From assembly GCA_905116865.2 (NCBI GenBank), contig CAJHNH020007902.1:35001-99000 (forward strand): a stretch of 64,000 bases of DNA, in the 5' to 3' direction. Below the pieces are notes generated by a model. The model worked only from the letters and a program-made list of their open reading frames with translations. It searched no databases and had not been told where the DNA came from. Positions within the stretch are counted from its first letter, which is position 1. Every line of letters starts with the position of its first letter. The DNA comes from Candidula unifasciata (taxonomy: Eukaryota > Mollusca > Gastropoda > Stylommatophora > Geomitridae). Shown in pieces: positions 1 to 10,135 of the stretch. Both the position numbers and the translations under genes were made by a program.

Positions 1-276
1 TGTGAATTTCGTTGGCACAGCAACGGATCAACTATGAGGTGGCCGGTTTGCTATGAAGTTCAACTGCGATTACCTGACTAACACGAGAAGATACGATGCA
101 CTTGCTGATACACATATAAACTTGTTTCTATTTTAGATACAGTGATTTTGAAATCGGTGGAGCTATTGACTGACTCACACCTTTCCGTCTTTTCAGACTA
201 AATTGTTATAATTTTCTACTTGTTGATAGCACAGTATAAAGCCCAGAAAGTTTTATAGAGACCATGTGTTGCCAAT
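1..276. repeat. R6 interspersed repeat fragment plus unassigned flank
   Basis: The first ~95 bases (GTTGGCACAGCAACGGATCA and onward to the CTATGAAG stretch) recur in diverged form at 17925-18010, so this is an interspersed repeat fragment. The remaining bases to 276 show no gene or known repeat to me. Confidence 0.5.
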
Positions 277-1475
277 TTGCATGATCTCTCTTTGACTGTC
301 TCGCTCTATTTCTCTTTTTCCTTCTCTTCCCCTCCCTTCCTCCTTCTCTCTCTTCCCCTCCCTGTCTCTCTTCCCCCTCCCTCCCTCTCCCTCTCTTCCC
401 TCTCCCTCCCTCTCTCTTCCCTCTCCCCCATCCTTCTCTCTCTTACCTCTCTCTCTTCCCTCCCTCTCTCTCCCCCTTCTCTCTTCCCCTCTCTCCCTCT
501 CTCTCTTCCCCCTCCCTCTCTCTTCCCCCTTCCTCCCTCTCTCTATTCCCCTCCCCTCTCTTCCCCTCCCTCCCTCTTTTACCCTCACTCCCTCTCTCTT
601 TTCCCCTCCCTCCCTCTCTTACCCTCCCTCCCTCTCTCTTCCCCTCCCTCCCTCTCTTCCCCTCACTCTTTCTCTTCCCCTACCTCCCTCTCTCTCTCTC
701 CCCTCTCCCTTCCTCTCTCTCTTCCCCTCTATCCCTCCATCTCTCTCTTCACCTTCCTCCGTCTCTCTCTCTTTCCCCTCCCTCCCTCTCTGTCTCTCTC
801 TTCTCCTTCCTCCCTCTCCCACTCCCTCTCTCTTCCCCCTTCCTCTCTCTTCCCCCTCCCTCCCTCTCTCTTCACCCTCCCTCTCTTGCTTTACCTCCCT
901 CCCTCTCTTCCCCTCCCTCCTTCCTTCTTTCTCTCTCTTCCCCTCCCTCCCTCTCTCTCTTCCCCTCCCTCCTTCCCTCTTTTCTCCTCCCTCTCTTCTC
1001 CTCCCTCTTTCTCTTCCACCTCCCTCCCTCTCTCTCTTCTCCCTCCCCTCCTCTCTCTCTTCCCCTCTATCCCTCCCTCTCTCTCTTCCCCTCCCTCCAT
1101 CTCTCTCTCCCCCTCCCTCCCTCTCTCTCTTCTTCTCCCTCCCTCTCCCCCTCCCTCATTCCTTCTCTCTTCCCTCTTCCTCTCCCCCTCTCTTCCCCCT
1201 CCCTCCCTCTCTCTTCCCCTCCCTCCCTCTCTCTTTCTTCACCTCCATCCCTCTCTCTTTCTTCACCTCCATCCCTCTCTTTCTCTTACCCCTCCCTCCC
1301 TCTCTCTCTCTCTCTTCTTCCCCTACCTCCCTCTCTCTTCCCCTTCATCCCTCCCTTTCTCTCTTCCCCTCCCTCTCTCTTCCCTCCCTGCCTCCCTCTC
1401 TGTCTTCCCCCTCACTTCCTCCCTCTCTCTCTTCCCCCTCCCTCCCTCTCTCTTTCTCTTTACCCTGTCTCCCCA

Positions 1476-1539
<64 letters not shown>

Positions 1540-1545
1540 CTCGGC
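277..1545. repeat. Polypyrimidine (CCCTCTCT-type) tract ending in (CT)n and (GT)n
   Basis: About 1.25 kb of nearly uninterrupted C/T on the + strand, made of degenerate CCCTCCCTCTCTCTTCC-like units. It passes into a pure CT run at about 1480-1524 and a short GT run to 1540. The long open frame on the + strand is only Ser/Leu/Pro from the repeat and is not a gene. A pyrimidine/purine strand split of this length can in principle form triplex DNA. Confidence 0.95.
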
Positions 1546-1766
1546 ACGTTTTATAAACTCTAAAAAAAGGCAACATCCATACGTTTAGAACAAAGCACAC
1601 AGCCGATGCTGAAGGCTCAGCTTCAAGGAATACGGGTTTAAAGGGAACTCAAGTTACTTTTGTGGAGATTACACTTGGTATCAAAGATTCATCCTGCTGG
1701 CTTGTCTGTCTTACAGATTTAAAAATTGTGATCTTGTGGTGGTCCAAACCTCGCGTAGCAGGCTGG

Positions 1767-2023
1767 CGGGCAACAGGTTGAGGTTAGTTACGTCTCCTTT
1801 ACAGGACGTTGAAGAACCAACCCCAACAGCCCCTGGCTGTTGTGTGATTTTTCTAGGCAAATTTACGTCTAGTAGTTTGCCATTCCTGCTGGACGGTCGG
1901 CTTTCTTGATACCACTGTCGAAACCAACGCAAGGCGCATGGCCCGTAGCTGGGATCGAACCCGGCATCCCGGCATTACGAAGCGTTCGCATCGACTTAGC
2001 CACAGAGCAGACGGGCAACAGGT
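1767..2023 (-). mobile_element. SINE1 copy with 12-bp target-site duplication
   Basis: tRNA-derived SINE on the minus strand. The direct repeat CGGGCAACAGGT stands at 1767-1778 and 2012-2023, so the element proper is 1779-2011 (233 bp). Read on the minus strand the head has a pol III A-box-like GTGGCTAAGTCGATGC and a B-box-like GGGTTCGATCCC. The body carries the block (TTTGCCTAGAAAAA, GTTGGTTCT) shared with copies at 12.6, 13.9, 18.5/21.1, 35.3 and 48.9 kb. Confidence 0.85.
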
Positions 2024-2237
2024 AAGGAAGGAAATTATTCGCAAAATGTCTAACCATCCCTTTGATCAGAGTAAACTTCGTCGGTAACACTATTATTACT
2101 GTTTTGTATCATTGAATGCGGTTGCTGGGAGTTGCTACTGCTATTCGCATTCGAATAGTGATTCTTCGAGTCACTGGTTATAAATATCCGGTTACAATTC
2201 TAGAAAATTAAAAATTATTTTTTTTAAAGTAAGTCAA

Positions 2238-2490
2238 CAGTTAACTTGATTTTTTTTAAAAAGTATGGGACCCTTTTCCACGCCTTTATGCGTATTAGGC
2301 ATATAGGGCTAGACCTATATTTTATAGACCAATCGGTACTTGGTGGATATGGTCAACATTACACCGACCGCCTTTACTTCCCACTGCTGTTACCTGGTAC
2401 CCACTCAAGGCTGGTTCGACCTGGAGGTCAAGGTCATTTTTTAGAAAACTCCGGCTCCGCTAGTACCCGAACCCGTGAGATTTAAAAACA
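2238..2490 (-). mobile_element. SINE2 copy
   Basis: Diagnostic blocks (ATAGGGCTAGACCTATATTT, the TATAGACCAATCGG block, ACCCACTCAAGGCTGG, AAAACTCCGGCTCC) recur at 12.9, 16.8, 31.0, 32.1, 35.6, 38.05 and 47.2 kb. In fuller copies the minus-strand head is tRNA-like with a B-box-like motif, so the sense strand is minus here. The head is truncated or decayed in this copy. Confidence 0.75.
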
Positions 2491-2689
2491 GGAGTAAACA
2501 CATCACAGGAAAAAATAAATACTTCTAAAATAACATGTTGAAAACATCTTTAAATTAGATTAGAAACGGTTAGCAGAAAGGTTAAGAACACTAGGCTTTT
2601 CATATGAGAGACCTGGTTTGTTCTTCTTCCTGTTGTTAATGTTTACCCGCTGTAAACTCCGGTCGAATATTTTGATTATTTCGTCTTTT

Positions 2690-3160
2690 ATGGACCTTAT
2701 TCTGGCGCCAGAGCTTGAGTTGAATGTTGAATCGACATCACAGCACATTAGACTCTCCCATATGTGTTCCGTCCCCATCTTCAGCAGCAAGCGAAAAGTA
2801 TAATTCTGATGGTACCAGTAACAGTCTGATTGTATATCTGTCTCATCCTTCCCCTGAGTGTTGAGCGGGAGCCAGATCCCCTGGTAACTCCTCGCAGCGT
2901 CAGTCTCCTTAGACCGTCATGATCTATCTGCGCATCCGCACTGTTCACTCGCTCCCAAACGACCTTCACAATATCTAACTTGTCATACATCAGTTCACCA
3001 CCAAAAGGTGTAGAGCCAGCCAGTTTATCCGTCCGCTCGTTTCCCAACACACCGGCACACCTGGAGAAAATATCTAAAGGATGCTAACTACCCGGGACCT
3101 CTGAAGTGATGCTTGTCACTCTGCACGTAGCATTCCTGTTTTTACATTTCTCAACATCGA
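2690..3160 (-). pseudogene. RNase-H LINE, C-terminal fragment
   Basis: On the minus strand 3050-2781 is open and reads GNERTDKLAGSTPFGGEL, the end of an RNase H domain (normally GNE.AD.LA), followed by the conserved tail ending IVTSTI(S)IG. The protein continues in another frame to about 2690. The catalytic Asp of the usual AD pair is replaced by TD. Related copies lie at 22.6, 28.1, 47.5, 51.05, 52.1 and 63.8 kb. Frameshifts make it a dead copy of a retroelement, not a host gene. Confidence 0.8.
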
Positions 3161-3287
3161 TTTTTAGATGCGGTTTGAGTGTAAGCAGACTTTTGTTTTC
3201 TCGCCTCTCAAGAAGATGCGCGATGACTTCGAAGGAATATCCCTAATTAATCGCCTTTTAAGACATATTTGTTATGGGGACAGAAGA

Positions 3288-3372
3288 TTCATTCTTCTTC
3301 TTTTTTTTTTCTTGTTCTTGTTCTTGTTCTTGTTGTTCTTTTTCTTCTTTTTCTTTTTCTTCATCATCTTCT

Positions 3373-3407
<35 letters not shown>

Positions 3408-3514
3408 TTTCTCTTCTTCTTCTTCTTCTTCTTCTTCTTCTTCTTCTTCTTCTTCTTCTTCTTCTTCTTCTTCTTCTTCTTCTTCTTCTTCTTCTTCTTC
3501 TTCTTCTTCTTCTT

Positions 3515-3544
<30 letters not shown>
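3288..3544. repeat. (TTC)n microsatellite
   Basis: About 250 bp of TTC, perfect from ~3411 to 3543 and imperfect before that. The three open frames give poly-Phe, poly-Leu and poly-Ser and the minus strand gives poly-Arg; all are artefacts. It abuts the 3' end of a LINE G fragment whose own tail is GAA-rich, so it probably expanded from that tail. Confidence 0.97.
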
Positions 3545-3546
<2 letters not shown>

Positions 3547-3660
3547 CGCTTCGCGTATCGAGGGAGATATGAGGTCCTGCTTCGTGCTCTTCTGGCTGCT
3601 TCGACTATAGACACATCGTGGTGCTGTGAAGTTTCTCGGATGCATCGATTCGGATTGGAA
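3545..3660 (-). mobile_element. LINE G 3'-end fragment
   Basis: Matches on the minus strand the last ~35 codons and stop of the LINE G protein seen intact at 62204-62734 (VPMVEAARRARNRTLY, here SMVEAARRA-like with changes). It ends at its stop and runs straight into the GAA/TTC tract. Confidence 0.7.
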
Positions 3661-4063
3661 CCAACGACCTTGAACTGGAAAGCAAAAATCTAGGCAATAA
3701 GTAAAGGTGGTTTGCTTCAGAAAAAAAAAAAAACACCACTGATGAGACAACAAGAGTTAACAGCTGTTCTTTCACGGCTTTAGCTTGTCCGAACCAAATC
3801 ATTTTCCCACCCGCACATTGTTATCAGCTCGACCCTTGACCCGGTGTAGTATTGATTTTCTCTGCCTTGCCAAGACTTCCCGGGCTTTGCTTTTTTTTTT
3901 TTTTTTTTAAATGAAAGATCCGTATTGAACCTATCAAGTCTGCATTATTATCTTTGTGGTTGGGTTACGATCTTTGGCAAGGCAGAAACCGAGAAAGAGT
4001 ACAGGCGTCGCCTTAATGAGTGTTCATCTTATTGGTGGGGCGGCAAATGATATGGCTTTGAGG
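3661..4063. other. Unassigned stretch
   Basis: Holds short A and T homopolymers (3720-3733, 3891-3908). I see no gene or repeat family here. Confidence 0.4.
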
Positions 4064-4064
4064 T

Positions 4065-4445
4065 TTGAACAAGGGATCTACATCATGGCACACAGGTAGT
4101 AACCCATAAGTGCTACATTCTTCTTCTAACTCCTCAAGTCTGGGTCCAAAAAGGCTCAGCACAGTGCACAGGCTCTATAGCACCGGCTAGGATCCTGAAA
4201 TACTTTGGGTAGATTTAACTTCACATTTTTGCACGGGCAGTGTCTTTGGGCTACTCTTTTCGATTTCTGCCAAGGAATTTTGTACGTGAGCAACAATGCA
4301 TACGGGCGTTCGACCTCACTACCCAGAGACCAGGGAGAATCACTAGAAGTCTAAGTCCACTGCGAAAAAAAAAAAATCCCAGCCCTTACCGGGGATTGAA
4401 CGCGGAACCTCTAGCACTCGAAGCGGACACCATACCTCGGGAAAT
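4065..4445 (-). mobile_element. R4 repeat (tRNA-headed SINE)
   Basis: About 380 bp matching 6800-7180 and, on the opposite strand, 51190-52035. On the minus strand it starts with GGTATGGTGTC and a B-box-like GCGTTCAATCCCC, so a tRNA-derived SINE is likely. The 3' end carries TTGAACCTCAAAG-type sequence. Confidence 0.7.
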
Positions 4446-4474
4446 AATATCAACCTAACTATATAAGCATTGGA

Positions 4475-4610
4475 TTGGCTTTTTACCCCACCAGGACATA
4501 TATAAGCTTTAAACACCCGATGAGTGCCACCATGCGGATGAGGATCACTGGAGAGGTCCTTTCAGACAAAATGAACCTGCCTATATTGCGGCAAATGGGG
4601 CTTCAAAAAA
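4475..4610 (-). repeat. R3 repeat, partial
   Basis: Contains the R3 core (CCCCACCAGGACAT, AAACACCCGATGA, GGATGAGGATCACTGGAGAGG). Other copies are at 18.0, 31.8, 36.7, 41.6 and 42.1 kb. In copies with a clear tail (36.8 and 42.1 kb) the tail lies on the CCCCACC side, so the sense strand is minus here. Confidence 0.7.
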
Positions 4611-4648
4611 AAAAATAACATCCTATGAAGGACCAATCTAAATTTTAT

Positions 4649-5139
4649 GCTTTCATCAGTGCCAAACAAAAAACATAGAAAGTAAAAAAATCATCCAAAT
4701 GGAAAAAAGTCGAAAAACAAATGGAAATAGCAATTGATATTGATATTACTTACCCTATAAGAATCATGTCATCATATTTACTGAAGTCTGCCTTACAAGA
4801 TCCACAGGAGAAACTTAGCTTGGATGATGAAGTTGAAGCTTCAGATCCAGAATGACTCTGGTATGCTTTAGCTGTTCCATTTTTTTTAAATACCTAATCA
4901 GGTAGCTGATAAGTGGAACAGCCTTTTCCTACTCTTATCAGGCCGAATTGTATTGTCAAGATAGCATTTAAGAGGTCAAATTTCATCCTGTTTCTTAGGT
5001 TAAATTTGATATATTCACTCTCAAATGAAAAACATCTAGAAAACAACTACAATCTAAACGTCAAAAACGCCATCTAAATGCAAGGGAAAACATTTAAATC
5101 TGAATGTAAAACATCCAAAGTGGCAACACTGGCTTTCAT
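4649..5139 (-). mobile_element. hAT-1 deletion derivative with perfect 8-bp TSD
   Basis: The element is 4657-5131 (475 bp), with ends CAGTG and CACTG. GCTTTCAT stands immediately outside both ends (4649-4656 and 5132-5139), a perfect 8-bp duplication as expected for hAT transposons. The inner sequence is the reverse complement of the last part of the larger hAT at 7639-9960, including the region coding for the transposase C-terminus, so it arose by internal deletion. It cannot move without a transposase supplied elsewhere. Confidence 0.92.
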
Positions 5140-5162
5140 GTGGCTGAAACCACAAGACTATT

Positions 5163-5167
<5 letters not shown>

Positions 5168-5227
<60 letters not shown>
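5168..5227. repeat. (GT)n microsatellite
   Basis: About 28 GT repeats with no interruption. Confidence 0.97.
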
Positions 5228-5230
<3 letters not shown>

Positions 5231-6009
5231 GATTCGGTGAACATAATCCAGCGGGTCGAGGCAGGCTCTGCACACAGACAGCGGATTGAGTCATTGCAAA
5301 ACTCCATCCTGCTTAATTTTCCTCACCACCACCCCCACCCCCCTTTTCCAAGCCCTTTTCCCTTTCTATGCCTTAGTCTAGTTAGAGCCCGACCACAACC
5401 GACTGCAGCTGATGGGCCGTGCTGTTGACGTCACCAGGTCGGGCTAACGACGCGTTAACGCAGCGGTTCTAAAAAAAAAAATATTTTTGACAGTGGCGAG
5501 GGAAGACAACCTAAATTTTAACTTTTAAGTATCTACATGCGTTCTTTGATAAATTCACAATTTGTAGCCGACTATTCTTGATTAATGCCACGGCACCCCG
5601 GAATGCCTCGGCACACAGTTTAAGAACCGCTCCGCTACCACCCGGCGACGTCAGCAACAGGGCCCGTGAGCTGAAGCCGGTCATTGTGCTACACAAGACC
5701 AAACTGGTTCCTGCTTTCAAAATCCGTAGTCGAATAGATCGATTATTGGCCGCCTTCGCCAACAACTGTTTACTGTTTACCCCACTTCCCCCAAGGGAGG
5801 GGGGGGGGGGAATTTTTTGGGGATTCTGTTTAGTTGATGTTTTTTAGCCGGCCGGTCAGCGTCGGTGCCCAGAGAGGGGTGCTGCCTGCTGTACGCTAGC
5901 ACAATCTTGCACAAGATGCACCGAAGTAAAGAGGCGAGAACCCCTTGAGGCCTAGAAAACAGCGCATGTAATAATCTCTTCTCTTTTCTTCGCCGCCGTC
6001 GGCTGTAAA
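5228..6009. other. Unassigned stretch
   Basis: Holds a C-rich patch (5325-5360), an A run (5471-5481) and a G run (5803-5812). Short open frames lack any recognisable domain. I see no gene. Confidence 0.4.
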
Positions 6010-6247
6010 CTCCGGAAGAAAGTTCTAGCTGTTCGCCCACTTCTGGACTTCAGACTTGGGCCAGAAATTGAGCTTTGTATACTCATCCATTTTACAGATT
6101 CGGCTTAGTTTTGTGCAGGCTGTTGATTTATCGCCTGTTAGGCGAATGCACTCTGCTTCGAAGGAAACGCCCGCAATTATTTGCATTTTACGGCATGCTT
6201 GTTTGGGGGCAGTGTGTCTATTTTTGTTTCCCCAAATGGAGTCCTGA
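6010..6247 (-). repeat. R5 repeat, minus orientation
   Basis: Carries the R5 landmarks read on the minus strand: AAGTCCAGAAGTGG, CCTAACAGGCGATAA and, at its far end, TTTGGGGAAACAAAAATAG. Together with the R5 piece at 6601-6790 it brackets the 20-bp array in inverted orientation. Confidence 0.7.
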
Positions 6248-6280
6248 ATTATAAAATAAACAAAATGACTTCCACGGCAT

Positions 6281-6600
6281 GAAAGGAATGTGCACGGCAT
6301 AAAAGGAATGTGCACGGCATTAAAGGAATGTGCACGGCATAAAAGGAATGTGCACGGCATGAAAGTAATGTTTAAGGCATGAAAGGAATGTGCACGGCAT
6401 AAAAGGAATGTGCACGGCATAAAAGGAATGTGCACGGCATAAAAGGAATGTGCACGGCAAAAAAGGAATGTGCACGGCATAAAAGGAATGTGCACGGCAT
6501 GACAGGAATGTGCACGGCATAAAAGGAATGTACACGGCATAAAAGGAATGTACACGGCAAAAAAGGAATGTGCACGACAGGAAAGGAATGCGCACGCACA
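6281..6600. repeat. 20-bp minisatellite, about 16 units
   Basis: Exactly 20-bp periodicity with consensus AAAAGGAATGTGCACGGCAT. A few units vary (GAAAGG, TACACGG, CGACAGG). The minus-strand frames that read Cys-Arg-Ala-His-Ser-Phe-Tyr repeats are open only because few stop triplets occur in the unit. There are no spacers, so it is not a CRISPR. Confidence 0.95.
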
Positions 6601-6790
6601 ATGCAAGTTCTGGAACAAAAGTAAAGTCCAGAAGTGGACAAACAACCAGAATTTGCTGCTGTAGTTAACAACCAGTAAACGCGAACAAGAAGCAGAATAA
6701 ATGTATTTTAGTATCTCATAAGCAGAATCTTGGAAACACACAGATGCGCACACACGCAGACAACAAACCTATCACACGTAAACGCACTCA
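6601..6790 (+). repeat. R5 repeat, plus orientation
   Basis: Contains AAAGTCCAGAAGTGGACAAA followed by the ACCAGAATTT block and a purine-rich tail (GAACAAGAAGCAG), as in R5 copies at 25.1, 29.5 and 38.5 kb. The 5' part is replaced by the 20-bp array. Confidence 0.65.
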
Positions 6791-6799
6791 CGCTAGCGC

Positions 6800-7180
6800 G
6801 AGGTTTGAGGTTTGAACAACGGATCAACATCATAGCACAAGGGTAGTAATCCGTAAGTGCTACTTTCTTTTTCTAACTCACGTCTGAGTTCGAAGAAGGT
6901 CGGCACAGTGAACAAGTTCTGTAGCACCGGCGAGGATACCGAAATAATTAAGGTAGATTTTTAACTCAAAATGTTGCCCGGCGTTGGGCCACTCTTTTCG
7001 ATTTTCAACTGCTAAGATATTTTTTAAGTGCACAATAATGCACACGGGCGTCCGATTTAACTACCCAGAGATCAGAGGGAATTGCTAGAAGTGAAAGTCC
7101 ACTGAAAAAGTCACAGCCCTTACTGTGGATTGAACCTGGAACCTCTAGCCTTAGAGGCAAACACCATGCCTCGAGATCGC
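6800..7180 (-). mobile_element. R4 repeat (tRNA-headed SINE)
   Basis: Near full-length sister of 4065-4445, with the same landmarks in the same order (CGGATCAACATCATAGCACA, GGTAGATTTTTAACTCA, TTACTGTGGATTGAACCTGG). Confidence 0.75.
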
Positions 7181-7183
7181 GCA

Positions 7184-7275
7184 GCACACACACACAATCA
7201 CACACACCACATAACACACACAAACCACCACACACACACAAACCACACACACACCACACACACACACACTCGAGG
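7184..7275. repeat. CA-rich low-complexity tract
   Basis: Imperfect CA repeat with CACCACA interruptions, next to the head of the R4 copy. Confidence 0.9.
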
Positions 7276-7638
7276 TTCATTGCCAAAACAGTGATATGTC
7301 TACGCTGAGTCTCAGGTCTGTAGCCAACTCCATTTTTAACATTCTGGTTCTGAGCATTCTTAGTGAAAAAAAGCCTTATCCTACTAACTTCATAAGTAGG
7401 ATTTCACATTCACCTTTTCTGTATAAGCACCAACTAAATTTGGAAACCTTTCTTCTTCTTCTTAGTCTGTTTCTTCTTCCAACCCTCTATCAGAAAACAT
7501 ATTAGGAGCCCGGGGACCTAGATAAAAGCTATATTGCAGTGCATTTTAATGAAAGCTGTCGTGCAGTGCATATCTCCTAGTGTAACATACAACCTTGTCT
7601 TCATTGTGGCTGCAACAGACCAGATGACGCATCTGCTG

Positions 7639-9960
7639 CAGTGTTGCCACTTTGGATCTTTTATATCTAAATTTAAATCTTTTTCATTGCAGTTAGATAC
7701 TGTTTTTGACGTTTAGATCGTAAATATTTTTCTAGATTCTTTTCATGTGGAGTTAGATATTTTATAGATTTTTTTTCTTTCATTGTCAATTTAATAATTA
7801 CTGTGTGAAATATTTACTACAATATTTTTGTTTGGGTCTGGCACGTACATTGTGACTACTGCCATTACTTGAACTTTGAACTCTCACTGGGGTCAACGCA
7901 CAAATATCTGGCAGCCCCGGTACTTATTAATAAAAACGCGCGTAAATCATACTAACTTTTTTTTTCAACCGTATCCTCACTGTGCTGACTTTGCGTTTCT
8001 TTTTCATGTGATTTAAAAAAAAAATAATTTCTCACCTTCTTATGTGGCTTTCACTTTGAAAAAACATTTCAACATGCCAAAAGTAAAGTATGAGCAAAAA
8101 ATTTGGAAAGAGTGGTTGCATGATGACGAAATTAAAAACTGGGGATATGACCAAAGCTTGTTGTAAGTACTGCAAGTGTGAAATTAAAGAGTCATGCTGA
8201 GACTAAAAAAGCATAAAACTGCAGTTTCATTTAAAGATATTACACCGCTGACATCTGTTGTCAGGGCTATACTAATAAATGAATCATCAAAAGTTGAAGT
8301 ATCGGTCGCAATGTTTTTAATTTATCACTGCGCAATTTCACACTGTGACCATTTGATCAATTTGTAAAAAAATCTTGGACTAGTTCAATTTGAAAAGTGT
8401 GATGTAGGAATTATAGTTTAGGAACAGAAGGACCTTTTAATCAGCAAACAGTTAGGCTTGAAGAATTTGGCTGTAAATAGTACTGATAATGCCTCAGTGA
8501 TGGTTGGTATAAACAATGGCGTTTATGCCAAGTTGAAGGAAGCTAACCCATCGTTAATACTTATAAAAATGTATGCGTCATTCATTGCAGCTAGCATTTT
8601 CACATTCTTTATCTTAATATTTACAAAGGAATTTGGAATACCTTATTGCTGAAACACTTTACTGGTTTTGCAAATCATTTGTCAGACAACAGCAATACAA
8701 TACATTTTATACAGCCTTGAATGATGGGTCCACACCACCGAAAATTCTGTCAGATTGCAAAACTAGATTGTTATCAATTTAACCAGCTGTTAAATGAATT
8801 ATGAAGCAATGGCTGAAGTTGAAGACACACTTTGAAATAACAAGACAAAGTGAAAAGCGCTACACAGCTGAAATACTATATGGAATGTACAGTGATGAAA
8901 AAAATGTGTCATTCATTCTCTTTTTATAACTTTTTCTAATGGAAGTGCAAAAAGTCAATAAACTGTTCGAATCTAAACTTGTTGATAAAGTTAAATTATT
9001 TGATGATCTCACCTTGCAATTTCATCCGGTAAAAGATTGGTGTTGCCAACTTCTAAAGCTGATTATCTCACTTGCACTATAGAGAGCTATTTGGCTCCTA
9101 AGCCACACCTTGGATATTAAATCGAATAAAAAATTGATGATTTAAAAACAAAAGGACTGTTAACAGAGAATGAAGAGAAAAACTTAAGAAAACGCTGTCA
9201 AGATTTCCTTATCTCATTATTGAAGCAACTGAAGCAGAGACTTCCTGAAATTCTAGATGTTTTGAAAAATATTTCACTTTTTTTCTGTGAGCAACATACT
9301 TCAGCCAATAAAGGACATGCCTAAATATTGTAAAGTTACGAAATTTTTAGGGGCTTCTGATAATAGTGTCGCGGAAGCAGAATATCAGTTAACCAAAATA
9401 AAGTTAGCTGAATGGACAAACAAAACAGAAACTAAGGCGTTTTGGAGTGAAGTGAGACAATTTAAAGATGCCTCATCAGACAGTCAATTCTGTTACCTCT
9501 TTAAAGTGCCATGTCTGCCATGATACTACCCCACTCAAATGCTGACGTAGAAAGAGTTTTCGGTGCTAGGAATTATATCAAATCTAACCTAAAAAACAGG
9601 ATGAAATTTGACCTCTTAAATGCTATCGTGCTATTAAAATTCGGCCTGATAAAATAAGAGAAATAAGCCTACTGTTCCACTTATAAAGAAATTTGAACAG
9701 CTAAAGCTTACCAGGATCATTTTGGATCTGAAGCTTCAACTTCATTATCCAAGCTAAGTTTATCCTGTGGATCTTGTGAGGTAGACATAGTGAAGGTGAG
9801 GACATGATTATGTAGGATAAGTCATAACAAAAGCTATGTAATTTTTGACTTTTTCAATTTGGATGTTTTTTCTAGATCTTTTCTACGCAGATTTAGATCT
9901 TTTTAGATATTTTTTGACACTGTTTTGGATATTTTTTGTCAAAGAAAAGTGACAACACTG
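7639..9960 (+). mobile_element. hAT-1 transposon, decayed full-size copy
   Basis: 2322 bp bounded by inverted ends CAGTGTTGCCACTTT (left) and the complement of CAGTGTTGTCACTTT (right). The TIRs match those of short copies at 4657, 21603 and 28838, which have 8-bp duplications, so this is the larger relative of that family. It carries a broken transposase gene and no longer has a readable site duplication. Confidence 0.88.
8074..9790 (+). pseudogene. hAT-family transposase, multiply broken
   Basis: Pieces occur in the order expected for a hAT transposase. A likely start at 8074 gives MPKVKYEQKIWKEWL. A BED-finger-like Cys-x2-Cys to His-x4-His patch (CCKYCKC to SHAETKKH) follows near 8160-8215. 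A TDNASVMVGINNGVY block (one catalytic Asp region) lies near 8480-8530. The C-terminal dimerisation region starts with FWSEVRQFKDASS (about 9440), then PHSNADVERVFG and KSNLKNRMKFDLLNAI in shifted frames to about 9640. Many stops and frameshifts separate them. A host-domesticated role is very unlikely. Confidence 0.8.
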
Positions 9961-10135
9961 CCTGCAGACAGCATGCAGTTGAACAGTTGACAATGCTGGA
10001 GCACATGCTCAACATTTTCTGGTGCCATGCTATAAGGACACGTCTCCGTGTTTCCCATACCGAAAAGTGTGAATGAATGTTGACGAAGTCTGTTGAGTTC
10101 AGTCCTTAGTCTGAACAACGGTCAGGGTAAATAGG

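Larger units (their letters stand above)
7511..10135 (-). pseudogene. RNase-H LINE 3' fragment split by a hAT element
   Basis: Two minus-strand pieces form one retroelement protein end. From 10130 to 9961 the translation contains NTETCPYSMAPENVEHVLQH, the Cys/His tail of RNase-H LINEs (compare CTCGLAPETTDHILQDC at 61.97 kb). From 7638 down to the stop near 7511 it reads SRCVIWSVAATMKTRLYVTL and on, matching FRQNIWPKETLVEVKLYGPL of the 61.6-kb copy. The hAT element 7639-9960 lies exactly between them. No clean 8-bp duplication is visible at the junctions. Confidence 0.78.

Noticed and set aside
277..1563. 428-codon open frame rich in Ser/Leu/Pro
   Set aside because: It is the translation of a polypyrimidine microsatellite; no domain, no codon structure beyond the repeat, and mirrored open frames on the other strand.
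6025..6753. 242-codon minus-strand frame with Cys-Arg-Ala-His-Ser repeats
   Set aside because: It spans the 20-bp minisatellite and its R5 flanks; no signal peptide or domain, and alternative frames are equally open.
8458..8652. Small membrane protein with a hydrophobic C-terminal half
   Set aside because: The TDNASVMVGINNGVY segment identifies it as a transposase fragment; the hydrophobic end is a decayed continuation.
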